A DNA stretch of 64,000 nt from Pyronema omphalodes (Eukaryota; Ascomycota; Pezizomycetes; Pezizales; Pyronemataceae), in contig JAJJXM010000074.1 of NCBI GenBank assembly GCA_024516155.1, positions 207,494 through 271,493 of the forward strand, written 5' to 3'. Shown here piece by piece: positions 9,872-20,318 of the stretch (its first letter is position 1; each line of letters begins with the position of its first letter). The notes under the pieces are model-generated. The model was not told where the DNA came from and ran no database searches. It saw only the letters and a list, made by a program, of their open reading frames with translations. The position numbers were made by a program, and so were the translations under genes.

Positions 9872-12800
9872 ATGGATCCGCTCAGCATCGCTGCGGCCGT
9901 CGCTGGCTTTCTTAGCCTTGCCGACCAAATCGCTACGACATTAAAAGAATACGCCGATGAAGTTAAATCAGCCCCCGCCGAAGTTCAAAGCCTTCATCAG
10001 GAAGTCATAGCCTTGCGCCAAGTCCTTGAGGATTTTGTGGGGTTCTTACGGGAGACTAACCTTTCGGGATGCAAATTTGAGAGCTCATCTGCGCTTTTCA
10101 AGGCAGTTGAAGCTTGTCAATACCAGCTGAAGAAGCTTTGGGGAAGACTGGCAGATATTTCAGAGGCCTGCTCGAGTAAAAAGTTGTCAGGATTGGTTAC
10201 CCGAGTGAGATGGCCGCTGAAGAAGGACGAGGTCCAACAGACGATAGTTACGGTACAGCGTTTCGCGCAGATATTTCAATTACGATGGTGATCAAGAACT
10301 AGTATGTGCATACACATCGAACTGACTCGAAAGGACACGCTTCTGACACTTAGTAGCCAGCTCATGTTCCGAACATCCTCAGACGTGATTTTGCAGCTCA
10401 ACGAGAACCGACAAGAAATAGAGATTTTCGTCACTAAACTCAACGCCCTGTCGTTTCAAGTGCCTGTAGAGTTGCATCAGAAAATTACCAATGTATTGGA
10501 GATTAGTACTGTGGTTGCCGAACTGGCCCAATTCAACATAGAAGAAGTCCACAGGATCTCACTCGGTATGAGCGGGTTTCAAGAAAGAATACTAGGTGGC
10601 TCCACCGCAACCATGGACCGTGCTACCGACTAACAGGATGCAGATAATGAGATTCGACAGATAATGCCTTTAATATCACAGCTAGAGCCGCATCAAAGAC
10701 ATCAAGATATCCGGCAAAAACGACTGGCAGGCACGGGTAACTGGTTTCTACACCAACCGTCATTCCAGACATGGAGCAAAGGTGAATCGCATGATGTTGG
10801 TATGAATGCTGTTCTTGCATGCTCTGGAATTCCTGGTGCCGGCAAGTCTGTCATCTGGTGCGTTGTTAGTCCGGTGCGTTTCACGGATAAAAACTTACCG
10901 ACATTCCGTTACGCAGTTCCCTCGTGTTTGATTATCTCGAGACACAATTTCTCTCCGACGCAACAGTTTGTGTAGCCTGCCTCTACTGTGACTACCAAAA
11001 CGATAAAAACCAAACTCCCGTGAACATGATTGGCGTGCTTCTGAAGCAGGTCATCTTGAAACTCAACAAATCGAGGTTTTTACATGCAGATACCATCTCA
11101 ACACTGAAAGAGCATCTTAACGCAAACAGAAGAATTGATCTTGAGGAGGGGTGTCGATTGTTAGGGGAGACCGTCAAGCAGCTGCAAAAGTTCTATATTT
11201 GCATTGATGCGTTTGACGAGAGCAACGAACGGCACCGGGAAGTTTTCATACAAGCCCTAGCAAAGATATCCCAGGAATGTAGCCAACCGAACAAAGTCCG
11301 CATATTCATCACGGGTAGACCGCACATGAAGTGGAAGGAACTTGTGAAGCGTAATCCAGGAATCGGCTCTCTGGACCACATGTGTTTGAAAGCACACCCC
11401 GATGATATAAGGATATATATTACCCATGAGATTGCCGTTGATGACAATAGCGAGTGTATGGATGAAGAGCTCAGGAGCGAAATTCTGGATACGATTGTGG
11501 CTAATTCCGACGGGATGTGAGTTTCCAAGCCCCTTAGTAACGCCGAGGTTTCAGTCACGGACGCATTGAATGCCATTGATTATCTTGAATGATCGTTATA
11601 CAAGTCAGCTGACACCGTTGTTCAATGCAGGTTTCTACTGGCTGCACTGCAAATACAAACGGTGTTAGACGAGACAACCATCAGCACACGAAGCAACGCC
11701 CTCCATAATATGCCCACGAAACTTGAAACTGCTTTTGAGAGCACAATCATCAGGATTCGAAACCAAAAATTTCAGAGATCTAAGCAAGCAATGGATGTCC
11801 TCAAATGGGTATTCCTCTCAAGACGCCCATTAACGATTACTGAGCTACGCCATGCCCTCTCAGTTACCATTGAGCCCAACAAACTTCAAACTGGACCGCT
11901 TCCCCTTTCGTACGATAAGACAGTCAACTGGAGAAATTTTCCTTCAGAAAAATCACTGATAGATTGGTGCCTGGGCCTCGTCATTATTGACGAAGAGACG
12001 TCTACTGTCCGTCTTGTTCATAAATCACTACACGAATACCTAACGCAGTTACATGAGGATGGCATGATATTCCTTGACGGCCACAGTGAGATAGCGTACA
12101 CGTGTCTACAATATATGTGCTTCAACGATGATCGAACTCAAATACGTGCGACAGCATCAAAAGTGACTAAGGATATCATAGATATACGCCGAGAGAGGTT
12201 CTGTCTTCTGGATTATGCAGTCACAAACTTCGAAAACCACTTATACGACGAGAATAGCTGCACGGCTGATATGATATCTGGTTTATTCCGAGATCTAATT
12301 AATCCGAATCGTATTTCGACTGGATTGCGTTCAACGTTTTTATCCCCGTTTGGTGGCATGTTCATGAATCCCCGCGGTGATAAACATGAGTACATTTCTG
12401 CAAGCCAGATTTATCTTCGCTTACAGTTTGCTATCAGCTGTGGTTTCGAAAACACTTTCAGAAGGCTCCTTACAGGATTAGACCGGACCATTGATTATAA
12501 CACCGAATTAGGCGGTAGTACAATGCTGTTACAGGCGTCCAGGGTTGGGAAGGAAGGAATTGTGGATATTCTGCTGCAGGCTAGCATTAATGTTAACCTA
12601 GCTGATGCTAGGCGACGGACCGCGTTATCATGGGCGTCCCTATACGGACATGATTCTGTCGTGAAGCTCCTCCTCCATGCCGATGGTATCGACATCAACT
12701 CGAGGGACGATTACGGCCAGACTGCTTTGTCTTGGGCATACCGCAAAAGCCACCATTCAGTGATGAGGCTGCTCATACAGGCTGATGGCATGGACATCAA

Positions 12801-14460
12801 CTCAAGGGACGATTACGGCGAGACTGCCCTGTCATTGGCATCCAAAAATGGCCACGACTCAGTTGTAAGGCTGCTGCTTCAGGCGCGCGGTATTGACATC
12901 AACCTGAAAGACGAATCTGGCAAGACTCCGTTGTTATGGGCATCACGGTACGGCCACGATTTGGTTGTAAAGCAACTCCTCCAGGCTGAGAGTATCGACA
13001 TCAATTTGAAGGACAACAGCAGCCGCACTGCTTTACTAATGGCATACGAAAATGGACACAATTCAGTTATGGAGCTCCTTGTCCGGGATGATGGCTTTGA
13101 CATTCACTCAAATCACGGTGACAGTCAAATAGTGTTGTCATGGGCATCCCGATACGGCCACGATTCGGTTGTGAAGCGATTCCTCCTGGCTAAGGGTGTC
13201 GACATCAACTGGCAGGACAAAGATGGTCAGACTGCGTTATTGTGGGCATCTCAAAACGGGCACTATTCAATTGTGCAGCGGCTTCTAAAGACTGATGGTA
13301 TCGACCTCAACTCGAAGGACAGACATGGTAACACTGCTTTGTTGTGGGCATCCAGAAAAGCTCATGATCCGGTTGTTCAGCTGCTCCTCCAGGCTGACGG
13401 AATTGACATTAACTGCAAGGATGAGTACGGCCGCACTGCTCTTGCATGGGCATCGTACAACGGCCGGGGTTTTCTTGTGGAGCTCTTCCTCCGAGCTCAT
13501 GGTATCGAAATCAACTCGAAGGACAAGTATGGCCGCACCGCGTTGTCGTGGGCATCCTATAACGGCCGCGATTCAGTTGTGGAGCTGCTCATCCAGGCTA
13601 GTGATATCGACATCAATTCCAAGGACTGTACCGGTCTAACAGCATTCTCGTCGGCAGCCAAGAACGGACACGATTCGGTTGTGAAGCAACTCCTACATAC
13701 CAACGGTATTGACGTCAACACGAAAGACAAAAATGGTCTGTCGGCGTTATCAAGGGCATCCGTTAACGGCCGTACTTCAGTCGTGAAGCTGCTTCTTGGA
13801 GCTCGTGATGTCGACATCAATTTGACTGACGAATATGGACGCATTGCCTTGTTATGGGCGTCTAAAGAAGGATTCGAACCAGTTGTGCGACTTCTCCTCC
13901 AGGCCAACGGTATCAACATTAACTCGAAGGACTATAATGGCCGTAGTGCGTTGATATGGGCATCGAAAGAGGGGTTTGATCCAGTTGTGCAACTGCTCAT
14001 CGAGGCTGATGGTATCGATATCAACTCGAAGGATAATGATGGTCGCAGTGCGTTGCTGTGGGCATCGGAAGAAGGTTACGGTCAAGTCGTAGAGCTGCTC
14101 CTCCAGACTCATGATATCGATATCAACCTGCAAGACAAACATGGTCGCACTGCGTTACTATGGGCATCCAGGTACTGCCGCAAGTCAGTTGTAAAGCTTC
14201 TCCTACAGGCTGATCATATTGACATCAACTTGAGGGATACCAATGACCGCACTGCCCTACTATGGGCATCCCGATACGGCCACGATTCAGTTGTTAAGAT
14301 GCTCCTCCAGGCTAATGGTATCGACATTAATGCCAAGGACAAAAGTGGACGAACTTCATTGTCACTGGCTTTACAAGAAAGTCATGACAGCATTGCTCAA
14401 CTACTCCTCGCTGCTGGGGCTACCGGCGGACACCAGAAGAAGGTTAAAGGGACCGGTTAA
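9872..14460 (+). CDS. NLR-type STAND protein: N-terminal domain, NACHT, 19 ankyrin repeats
   Basis: Five exons (9872..10287, 10354..10565, 10644..10857, 10917..11516, 11631..14460) give 1423 residues. Introns are 59-114 bp, start GTGATC, GTATGA, GTGCGT and GTGAGT, and keep phase; the second removes an in-frame TAA and has a CTAAC branch site. Residues 1-130 (MDPLSIAAAVAGFLSLADQI) are the fungal STAND N-terminal domain. NACHT follows: Walker A GIPGAGKS (about 271-278), Walker B YICIDAFDE (374-382), sensor FITGRPH (411-417), then a winged-helix-like region with LSRRPLTITELRHAL. Residues 775-1410 are 19 ankyrin repeats, consensus GRTALLWASxxGHDSVVxLL. Such proteins act as cytoplasmic sensors: ligand binding by the repeats drives NACHT oligomerisation and releases the N-terminal effector, as in fungal non-self recognition. 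Ligand unknown. Its exon 1 is duplicated at 673-1080. Confidence 0.93.
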
Positions 14461-15364
14461 ACTGGATATCGACGGCTGATCTGATCGCGGAGGATTTTCT
14501 TATCGGAGGATTGAATGATATTTGCAAAAGAAAACCTACGCGGATGGAACGTGTTCCTCAACTTTCTCTTGCTGCACACCGTTTTTTTTTCTCTTTATTC
14601 ATATCTTGGTCGTTTTTATGTTGGACAACCTTATTTTATTGTTTTTAAAGTGTTGAAGAAATTCACTATACGTGACGGAGAAGAACCTAAGGGTTGGTTA
14701 CAGAATGTTTTGTTTTTCTCAGTTAGTGCGTAAATGAGGATGGCTTTCTGCTGGCTGTGGGTGCAAAATATGTCTCGTACATTGTTTTTCTTATTTCTTT
14801 CGATTTACGACGCGATGATTGTTTTCTAGTTTACTTTTATGACATAGTATTTTTGCATTTCCAAGTGGTATTATTCAAACAGGTTCTGGATTGATTCTCT
14901 CTTAATCGGGGCCTGTCGCCAAAATATATATGTTTTTTTTTTTCCATATTATCACCTGCGGTTTCTCTTCAATACCGTAGGCTGTTCCGGATGTTACGTA
15001 TTAAATTTCATAACAGCTCCTGAAGTACCGATAAAGAAAAAGAAAAAAATACAACAGACTCCACTTGGACCCGAATACCCTCAACCGCGTGAAGGCCGCG
15101 AAATTGATTTCAGTGTTATAACCTAATGTTCTTTTGCTATAACACCAAGCGTATGTGAAGATTTCCCAATTAGCACAGGCATCAGCAGTATCAGCATTGT
15201 GACGGAGCGATCACTGATCAGACCCCAACCACAGCATACCGTAGCCGGTAGTGATTTCTATATTAGGCACTTTATAAATCTCCTTATAACCCTATAACCC
15301 TCTATTCCATACCCTCAATTTATCCCCCGTCCCTGTCTCGTCATCAGTATTCGTTCATCAGTCA
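14461..15364. other. Intergenic, 3' of the NLR
   Basis: Contains the NLR 3' UTR region and AT-rich DNA with T-runs. The small frame at 14515-14733 (FLLLHTVFFSLYSYLG...) is hydrophobic but unrecognised, and probably not a gene. Confidence 0.5.
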
Positions 15365-16485
15365 TCCTCATCCAGACCTCCCAATCGTACAAACCAGTTT
15401 AAAATGACGGCCAAAACGGACTGTACGGACTGTTGGAATATGATAACTGTACGGCGACCCAGTTCAGTTTATTGTCACTAATATAAACTGGTTAAACTGC
15501 GAAAACCAGTTAACTGAATGCAAGGCTTGGCAAACCAGGTGAACTGTTTAAAACTGCCAAAACTGGTTTGTCCAGAGGAACTGATTTATGAGGGGGCAAT
15601 AAATATTGTTAAGTGCATACATAACAAAATCCGATCCTAATTTGGTCCCGAGAAATAACAACTGACGCCTACGATTGAAGCTCTTGAGCCCCTCAATGCC
15701 CTCCAGAGTGTCTGCCTGCATCGAATGAAGGTCCGATATAATGATTTTCTTGCATTCGAAAAGCAGCCGCTCGGGCTCGGCGCTCATTGCGGGAATAGAC
15801 AGCAGTACTTCAACAGCCGTTTTGCAAATTTTGGGGAACCTGGCCCGCTGCCGGGGCTCACACCACCACTCAATGGCAGAAGGACCATCCCCAAGTGCTG
15901 CCTCCAGTCTCAGCGCACAGTAATCAACATACTCGTCTGGCTGCATGGGGCTGCCTGTTGCCGTATCTTCAGAGCCTTGTTGGGGTTCTAGCGGGGTATT
16001 GAAGCTAGGTGGTATAGAGGAGAGGCCGCTGGTAACGGAACTCATTGTAGGTGGTTGGAGAGGAATGGCAGTGTAAGATATGGTTGAGTTCTGTAGGTCA
16101 AGAGAAAATAGTCTAGGCGAGATATATAGGAGAATCCAGGGCAGCAGAGGTGCGTTCAAACGAGGTTTCGGTACAATATTTGCATCGGTTTGGCTGTCTA
16201 TGATCCTCCATGCATGGGTTTGGCTGTTTATTCTTCTGCGCAGTAGTCAACGAGGTGGTTAAACTGGTTTGTATTTGCCAACCAGTAAACTGTTTACCGA
16301 GTCAGTTCAATCAGTTCAATCAGTGCAGTGCAGTTACCTGGTTCTATGGAACCCTCAAAACTGAACCAACTGCGTATCCGGGACACCAAAACTGCACCAA
16401 CTAACTGTGAATTATCAGTTCAGTTTACCTGGTTTACGATTTTACCCGGTAAACTGGCTATACGGTTGGGAGGTCTGTCCTCATC
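15365..16485. mobile_element. Non-autonomous hAT element with 8-bp TSD
   Basis: The element proper is 15373..16477 (1105 bp). It is bounded by identical 8-bp duplications TCCTCATC at 15365-15372 and 16478-16485. Terminal inverted repeats start CAGACCTCCCAA(T/C)CGTA on both ends, then diverge with AGCCAGTTTA / AACCAGTTTA. Subterminal DNA is packed with AACTGG/CCAGTT motifs, the usual transposase-binding arrangement of hAT ends. The interior carries only the 3' end of a transposase gene (see 15548-16045), so it cannot move on its own. The TSD sits in a TCATCC-rich context, which slightly weakens its weight, but the match is exact and abuts both TIRs. Confidence 0.85.
15548..16045 (-). pseudogene. 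hAT transposase C-terminal dimerisation-domain remnant
   Basis: From the ATG at 16045 about 165 residues are open. The segment IEWWCEPRQRARFPKICKTA, followed by LLSIPAMSAEPERLLFECKK, matches the hAT C-terminal dimerisation region (family pattern WW..n..rfP.La..A...L.iPa.sa..ER.FS....i). The usual FS after ER is LF here. The N-terminal BED finger and the catalytic RNase H-like core are absent. The tail after LKSFNRRR is unrelated. It is an internal-deletion derivative, not a functional transposase. Confidence 0.8.
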
Positions 16486-16493
16486 CTCATACT

Positions 16494-16562
16494 CCATGAC
16501 TCATGACTCATGACTCATGCATCATCACTCATCCATAACACTTCATCATCCATCACTCATTA
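16494..16562. repeat. ACTCATC-type microsatellite, short tract
   Basis: Irregular repeats of CATGACT/CATCACT immediately outside the hAT element's right flank. Confidence 0.75.
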
Positions 16563-17127
16563 CCCATAATGACCTACCGGGGAAGTCATGTTTCGGTATG
16601 GTTTTTTCCGATTTTTGTTAAACATTGTATTGTTCCTAGTATACGGTATGCAAAAGTAGAGTTTTTTTCTCAATCTAGTGATTCTAATCCATTATGTGGA
16701 TGCTGGCTTTCTGCCGACGCGGGCAGGAATTAGGTGGTATACCGTATTTATTATAGATTTATAATCGGATTGTATAGGGATTATACGCATGGTATACAGA
16801 TTTCATGATGTGTAAAGTACATAGAAATCATGGAATGAAAACTACATAGATAGTTGAGAATAAAAAAAAACATTACTATATTCAAGAAAAACGAGAAAGA
16901 AAAAAAAAACCCCACGCTTCACACCGTATATCGATCCATTCCTCTTCTCAAGCAGAAAGAGATAAAATGGAAAAAAATAAAAAAAGACAGAAATGGAAAC
17001 CTAGCAGCTCCGGGGATACAAAAACCCTGGATACTCCACATTGCAGACTTCAGATATCTCTCTGTTACTTTATTTTCTATTGCCTCCTACTTTATTCCCC
17101 AACCATCTCCCGTTATTACTTTTCGCT

Positions 17128-17283
17128 CATCACTCATCACTCATCACTCATCACTCATCACTCATCATTCATCACTCATCACTCATCACTCATCACTCAT
17201 CACTCATCACCCATCACTCATCACCCATCACCTATGTCTCGTGACTCATTATCTACCACTCATCACTCATCACTCATCATCAC
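17128..17283. repeat. (TCATCAC)n microsatellite
   Basis: A 7-bp unit TCATCAC repeated about 20 times with point variants and one interruption (CTATGTCTCGTGACTC). It is open in all three frames because the period is not a multiple of three, which creates spurious Ser/His/Thr-rich frames. Confidence 0.9.
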
Positions 17284-17541
17284 CTGTCGGGGTTATAATC
17301 CTTCACAATACTTTTCCTCTTTCATTAAAAAACGTATCAAGTCTCCATATACAATATACCCCACTTAACCCAGTAATTCTAATCCACCATCCGTACGCAG
17401 ACTATGTAATCACGCTGCGGCATACCGTCCATCCCCCCCACCCCCCAACAAACCACCACTACAACAACCAGCATCCCATTCCTCCGCAGTGCATTCACCT
17501 CCACCACCTCCACCACCTGAGCACCTCCACAAACCAATAAT

Positions 17542-17600
17542 CCACCCCACCCCACCCCACCCCACCCCACCCCACCCCACCCCACCCCACCCCACCCGAC
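17542..17600. repeat. (CCCCA)n array, G-rich on the minus strand
   Basis: About ten tandem CCCCA units, then CCCGA variants. The minus strand reads GGGGT repeats, able in principle to form G-quadruplexes. It is internal to the contig and not a TTAGGG telomere. Confidence 0.9.
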
Positions 17601-18186
17601 CCGACCCGGCACGAGGAGGGGACCAATCAACCCACTATATCGGCCATCACAATCTATATTCTTCCGTACTTCATAAATCATACTCTTCATGCCGTTCGGT
17701 CCGATTATGTTCCCGAGTGTAGGGGTGGCGGGGGGTGGTGTAGGAGATGGTATGTCAGGAAGTCAGGAAGTATAAGTATGACTCACAGGGGGGGGGATTG
17801 ATATACCCACCACCACTTCCCATCACCATCTCGCAACATGGCTTACGATCTCCTCTTACGACTTACGAGTTACGACTATACTTCTTTGTATGTGGATGCT
17901 CTACAGAGCACCTCATCATTCCGAATCATCGAATCATCGAATCAGCACATCAGCGACACACAAACACCATCAGCATCATAAACCGACATTCATAACATCA
18001 AGACATTATTATTGATTGCTATTCAGCGCACCGTAACCCTTAAACCAAAGCCAAAGGGCCGGGGGGATTCAATCAACCTATCTATGTGATAGGATACGTC
18101 CATCATTCCACATCCATCATTCCCAGACAATAAGGAAACAATATATCGCATCAGCAACACCATGCCGTGATCCGATCCCCCACGCC

Positions 18187-20318
18187 TTAAGCATGCGGAT
18201 CGTTCAACGACACCTCCTTAACCCTGCCATTGAAATCCGACTGCGGCAACATGTTCAACGCATCCTCCTCCTTATCAATCCTCCTATTCTGCATCCAGAA
18301 AGCAATACCTCCAAGGAACGCAATGACCGCAACAACTCCATAGTTCCAGATCAACAGCGGGTCTTCAGCAAGAGTAACAAGTGCTTGGCCTAGTGCTGAA
18401 CTAATAGCTGACATGAACAAAAAGATGGCGGTAACAAGAGATCGCATGTTACGGGGTGCTTTGGTGAAGGCGTATTCGAGGCCGGTAATGGAGGCGAAGA
18501 TCTCCGAGAAGGCGATCAAAACTGACGGAGTTAGCTGCAAGGCTCGGCAGGATTATATAGCGTCGCGAGGTACGATGGACGTGACCCAGGGAAGGATAAC
18601 TTACTGTATGCTCCAGTCTGCACCCACACGTTGATTGGCGCTGGTTGGTCTTTACATTTGTTTGCATGATCACCACAAGGGTTCTTTTTGTAAACATAGT
18701 ACTGAGTAACGCAGGCCCAAATCATCGCCAAACAACCCATCATGAATCCCATTGTAATTCTCTTGAGGGGGGTAAAGTTGATCTTGGCCTTGCGAAGGGC
18801 AGGGTAAATCCACTGATCAACGATGGGGATAAAGATGATGAGTGATAGAGGGTTGAGGTTGGAGAGAATGTCATTGGGAATTCCGTGGAGCTCCATAGTT
18901 GCAGCCTGAGAGGTCAAGTTGTTGGTCATTTGGTTGTATGCAAGCCCTATTACAATTGGTAAGTTATATCTTCTCGTTATAAATATCATATACGCAAACT
19001 TACAGTAAAGAGGATACCACAAAAATACTTTGCATGCGTACAAACCACGACGGACTTGGTCAACCCACTCATCGTCGAAGGTCATCCAAGCGGGTCTTTC
19101 CGCAGCAGGGATATTGCTAGGCTTTACACGCTCCCAGAAATCATCGGCGTGCATGTTGTGGTAAGTGGTAACGGGGTTGATAGACCAGCGGCCACGCATT
19201 GCCATTCCCCAGAGCTTCATTGACTTGGTAGTCACGGAACCAGTCGGGGGCGATTTCTCGTACTTGTTGCGACAGATGTACATGATCATTGGGCAGAAGA
19301 GGAAAAGAAGAGTTGGCAGAGTGTAGGAGAGCCAGAAACCAACGTATTTCTGTAGGAATCGCAAGTCAACAAAAATTCTTACACCGAGAAACAACAAAAC
19401 TTACCTCGGCGTAAACCATTCCTACGGATCCGCATAAAGCGCCAATATTAATCATCATGTAGAAATACATGTAAATTCTTGAGACGGTCAAAGTTGGGTC
19501 CAAAATAACTCTCTCCCCAGAAGGCAAAGTCTTGACTTGCAGAGTAACCTGCTTGTACTGCTCTGCGATCAACGGGGAGATGTTGGATTTGAAACCTCCG
19601 ACACCAATACCCATGATTACCAAACCGATGGAAAAGCAGGTAATTGAATTTGTGGGATGAGTAATAATGGACGGAATTGCGGAAAGGATCAGGATGATGT
19701 GTCCGACGATGGCGACACCGATGGCTACCATGATGGTCTTGTAACGACCCCAGTATTCGTCAGCCATGTAGGCTCCGAGCAATGGCATGACATATGCCCA
19801 GAAGGCATTGACTGGTGGATTGTGAGTACAGTACTACAGAATACGAGTAGATAGACTTACAGGTAGTTAGACCAGTCGAAGCTCTTTGACCCATTCCGAG
19901 AGCTCCAGATTGATTCTCGAATCCCGCTCCAGTTCTAGATCCATCCGGAAGTGGTTGCTGAATAAAGTTGACGACTATTCACATCCACATCAGTCTCATT
20001 CTCTCTCCACAGCTTGTCGGACAGGCGCAACTTACAAACCGCGGTAGTTCCATAGTACGAGAATCGCTCACACAACTCGACTACTGCAACAGTATATGCC
20101 GTCCACGGAACCTTTCCAGAAACCCTTCTCAATGTTTGAAGTTCAACTTCCGTAGGTTGTTCATCACTGATATTGCCATCGCTTCCCGTCTTCTGGTATG
20201 CCGGTAGATGCTCCTCGCGCTGGATCTTCTCGGCCAATAGTTCCTTCTCTTTATCCACGACTGGTGGATCGTGGGCTTTGGCGACCTCGACGGCCTCGAC
20301 AACGCCTCCTGTGTTCAT
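18187..20318 (-). CDS. POT/PTR2-family di- and tripeptide transporter
   Basis: Six exons, complement: 20036..20318, 19861..19974, 19405..19811, 19004..19349, 18605..18946, 18187..18521. They give 608 residues, the usual fungal PTR2 length. Introns of 49-83 bp begin GTAAGT in all five cases, and phases agree; the last acceptor follows a CTAAC branch site. The POT signature ExxER lies at residues 81-85 (VELCERFSYYG), followed by FVNFIQQPLPDG, GALGMGQRA and the second signature MMINIGALCGS. Near the C-terminus, LIAFSEIFASITGLEYAFTK is the conserved helix 10-11 region. The hydrophilic acidic N-terminus (about 70 residues) is typical of fungal members and is cytosolic. The product is a plasma-membrane proton symporter for small peptides. 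The ATG at 20318 (MNTGGVVE) is preferred over an in-frame upstream one. Neighbours offer no pathway link. Confidence 0.95.

Larger units (their letters stand above)
16563..18186. other. Intergenic with simple repeats
   Basis: No gene. Holds two simple-sequence arrays listed separately. The long open frames here are products of the 7-bp repeat and of A-rich DNA. The last about 100 bases are probably the 3' UTR of the peptide transporter. Confidence 0.6.

Noticed and set aside
10304..10633. Independent 109-residue gene ending at the TAA at 10631
   Set aside because: A 78-bp intron (GTATGA...CTAAC...TGCAG, phase 1) removes that stop and links the frame to the NACHT exon, so it is exon 2 of the NLR.
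16854..17540. 228-residue plus-strand frame
   Set aside because: Produced by A-rich sequence and the TCATCAC microsatellite, which has no stop in any frame.
17542..17600. Telomere-like C-rich repeat
   Set aside because: The unit is CCCCA, not CCCTAA, it is only about 55 bp long, and it is internal to the sequence.
18187..20318. Peptide transporter as part of a biosynthetic gene cluster
   Set aside because: No synthase, synthetase, tailoring enzyme or cluster regulator lies within 10 kb on either side.
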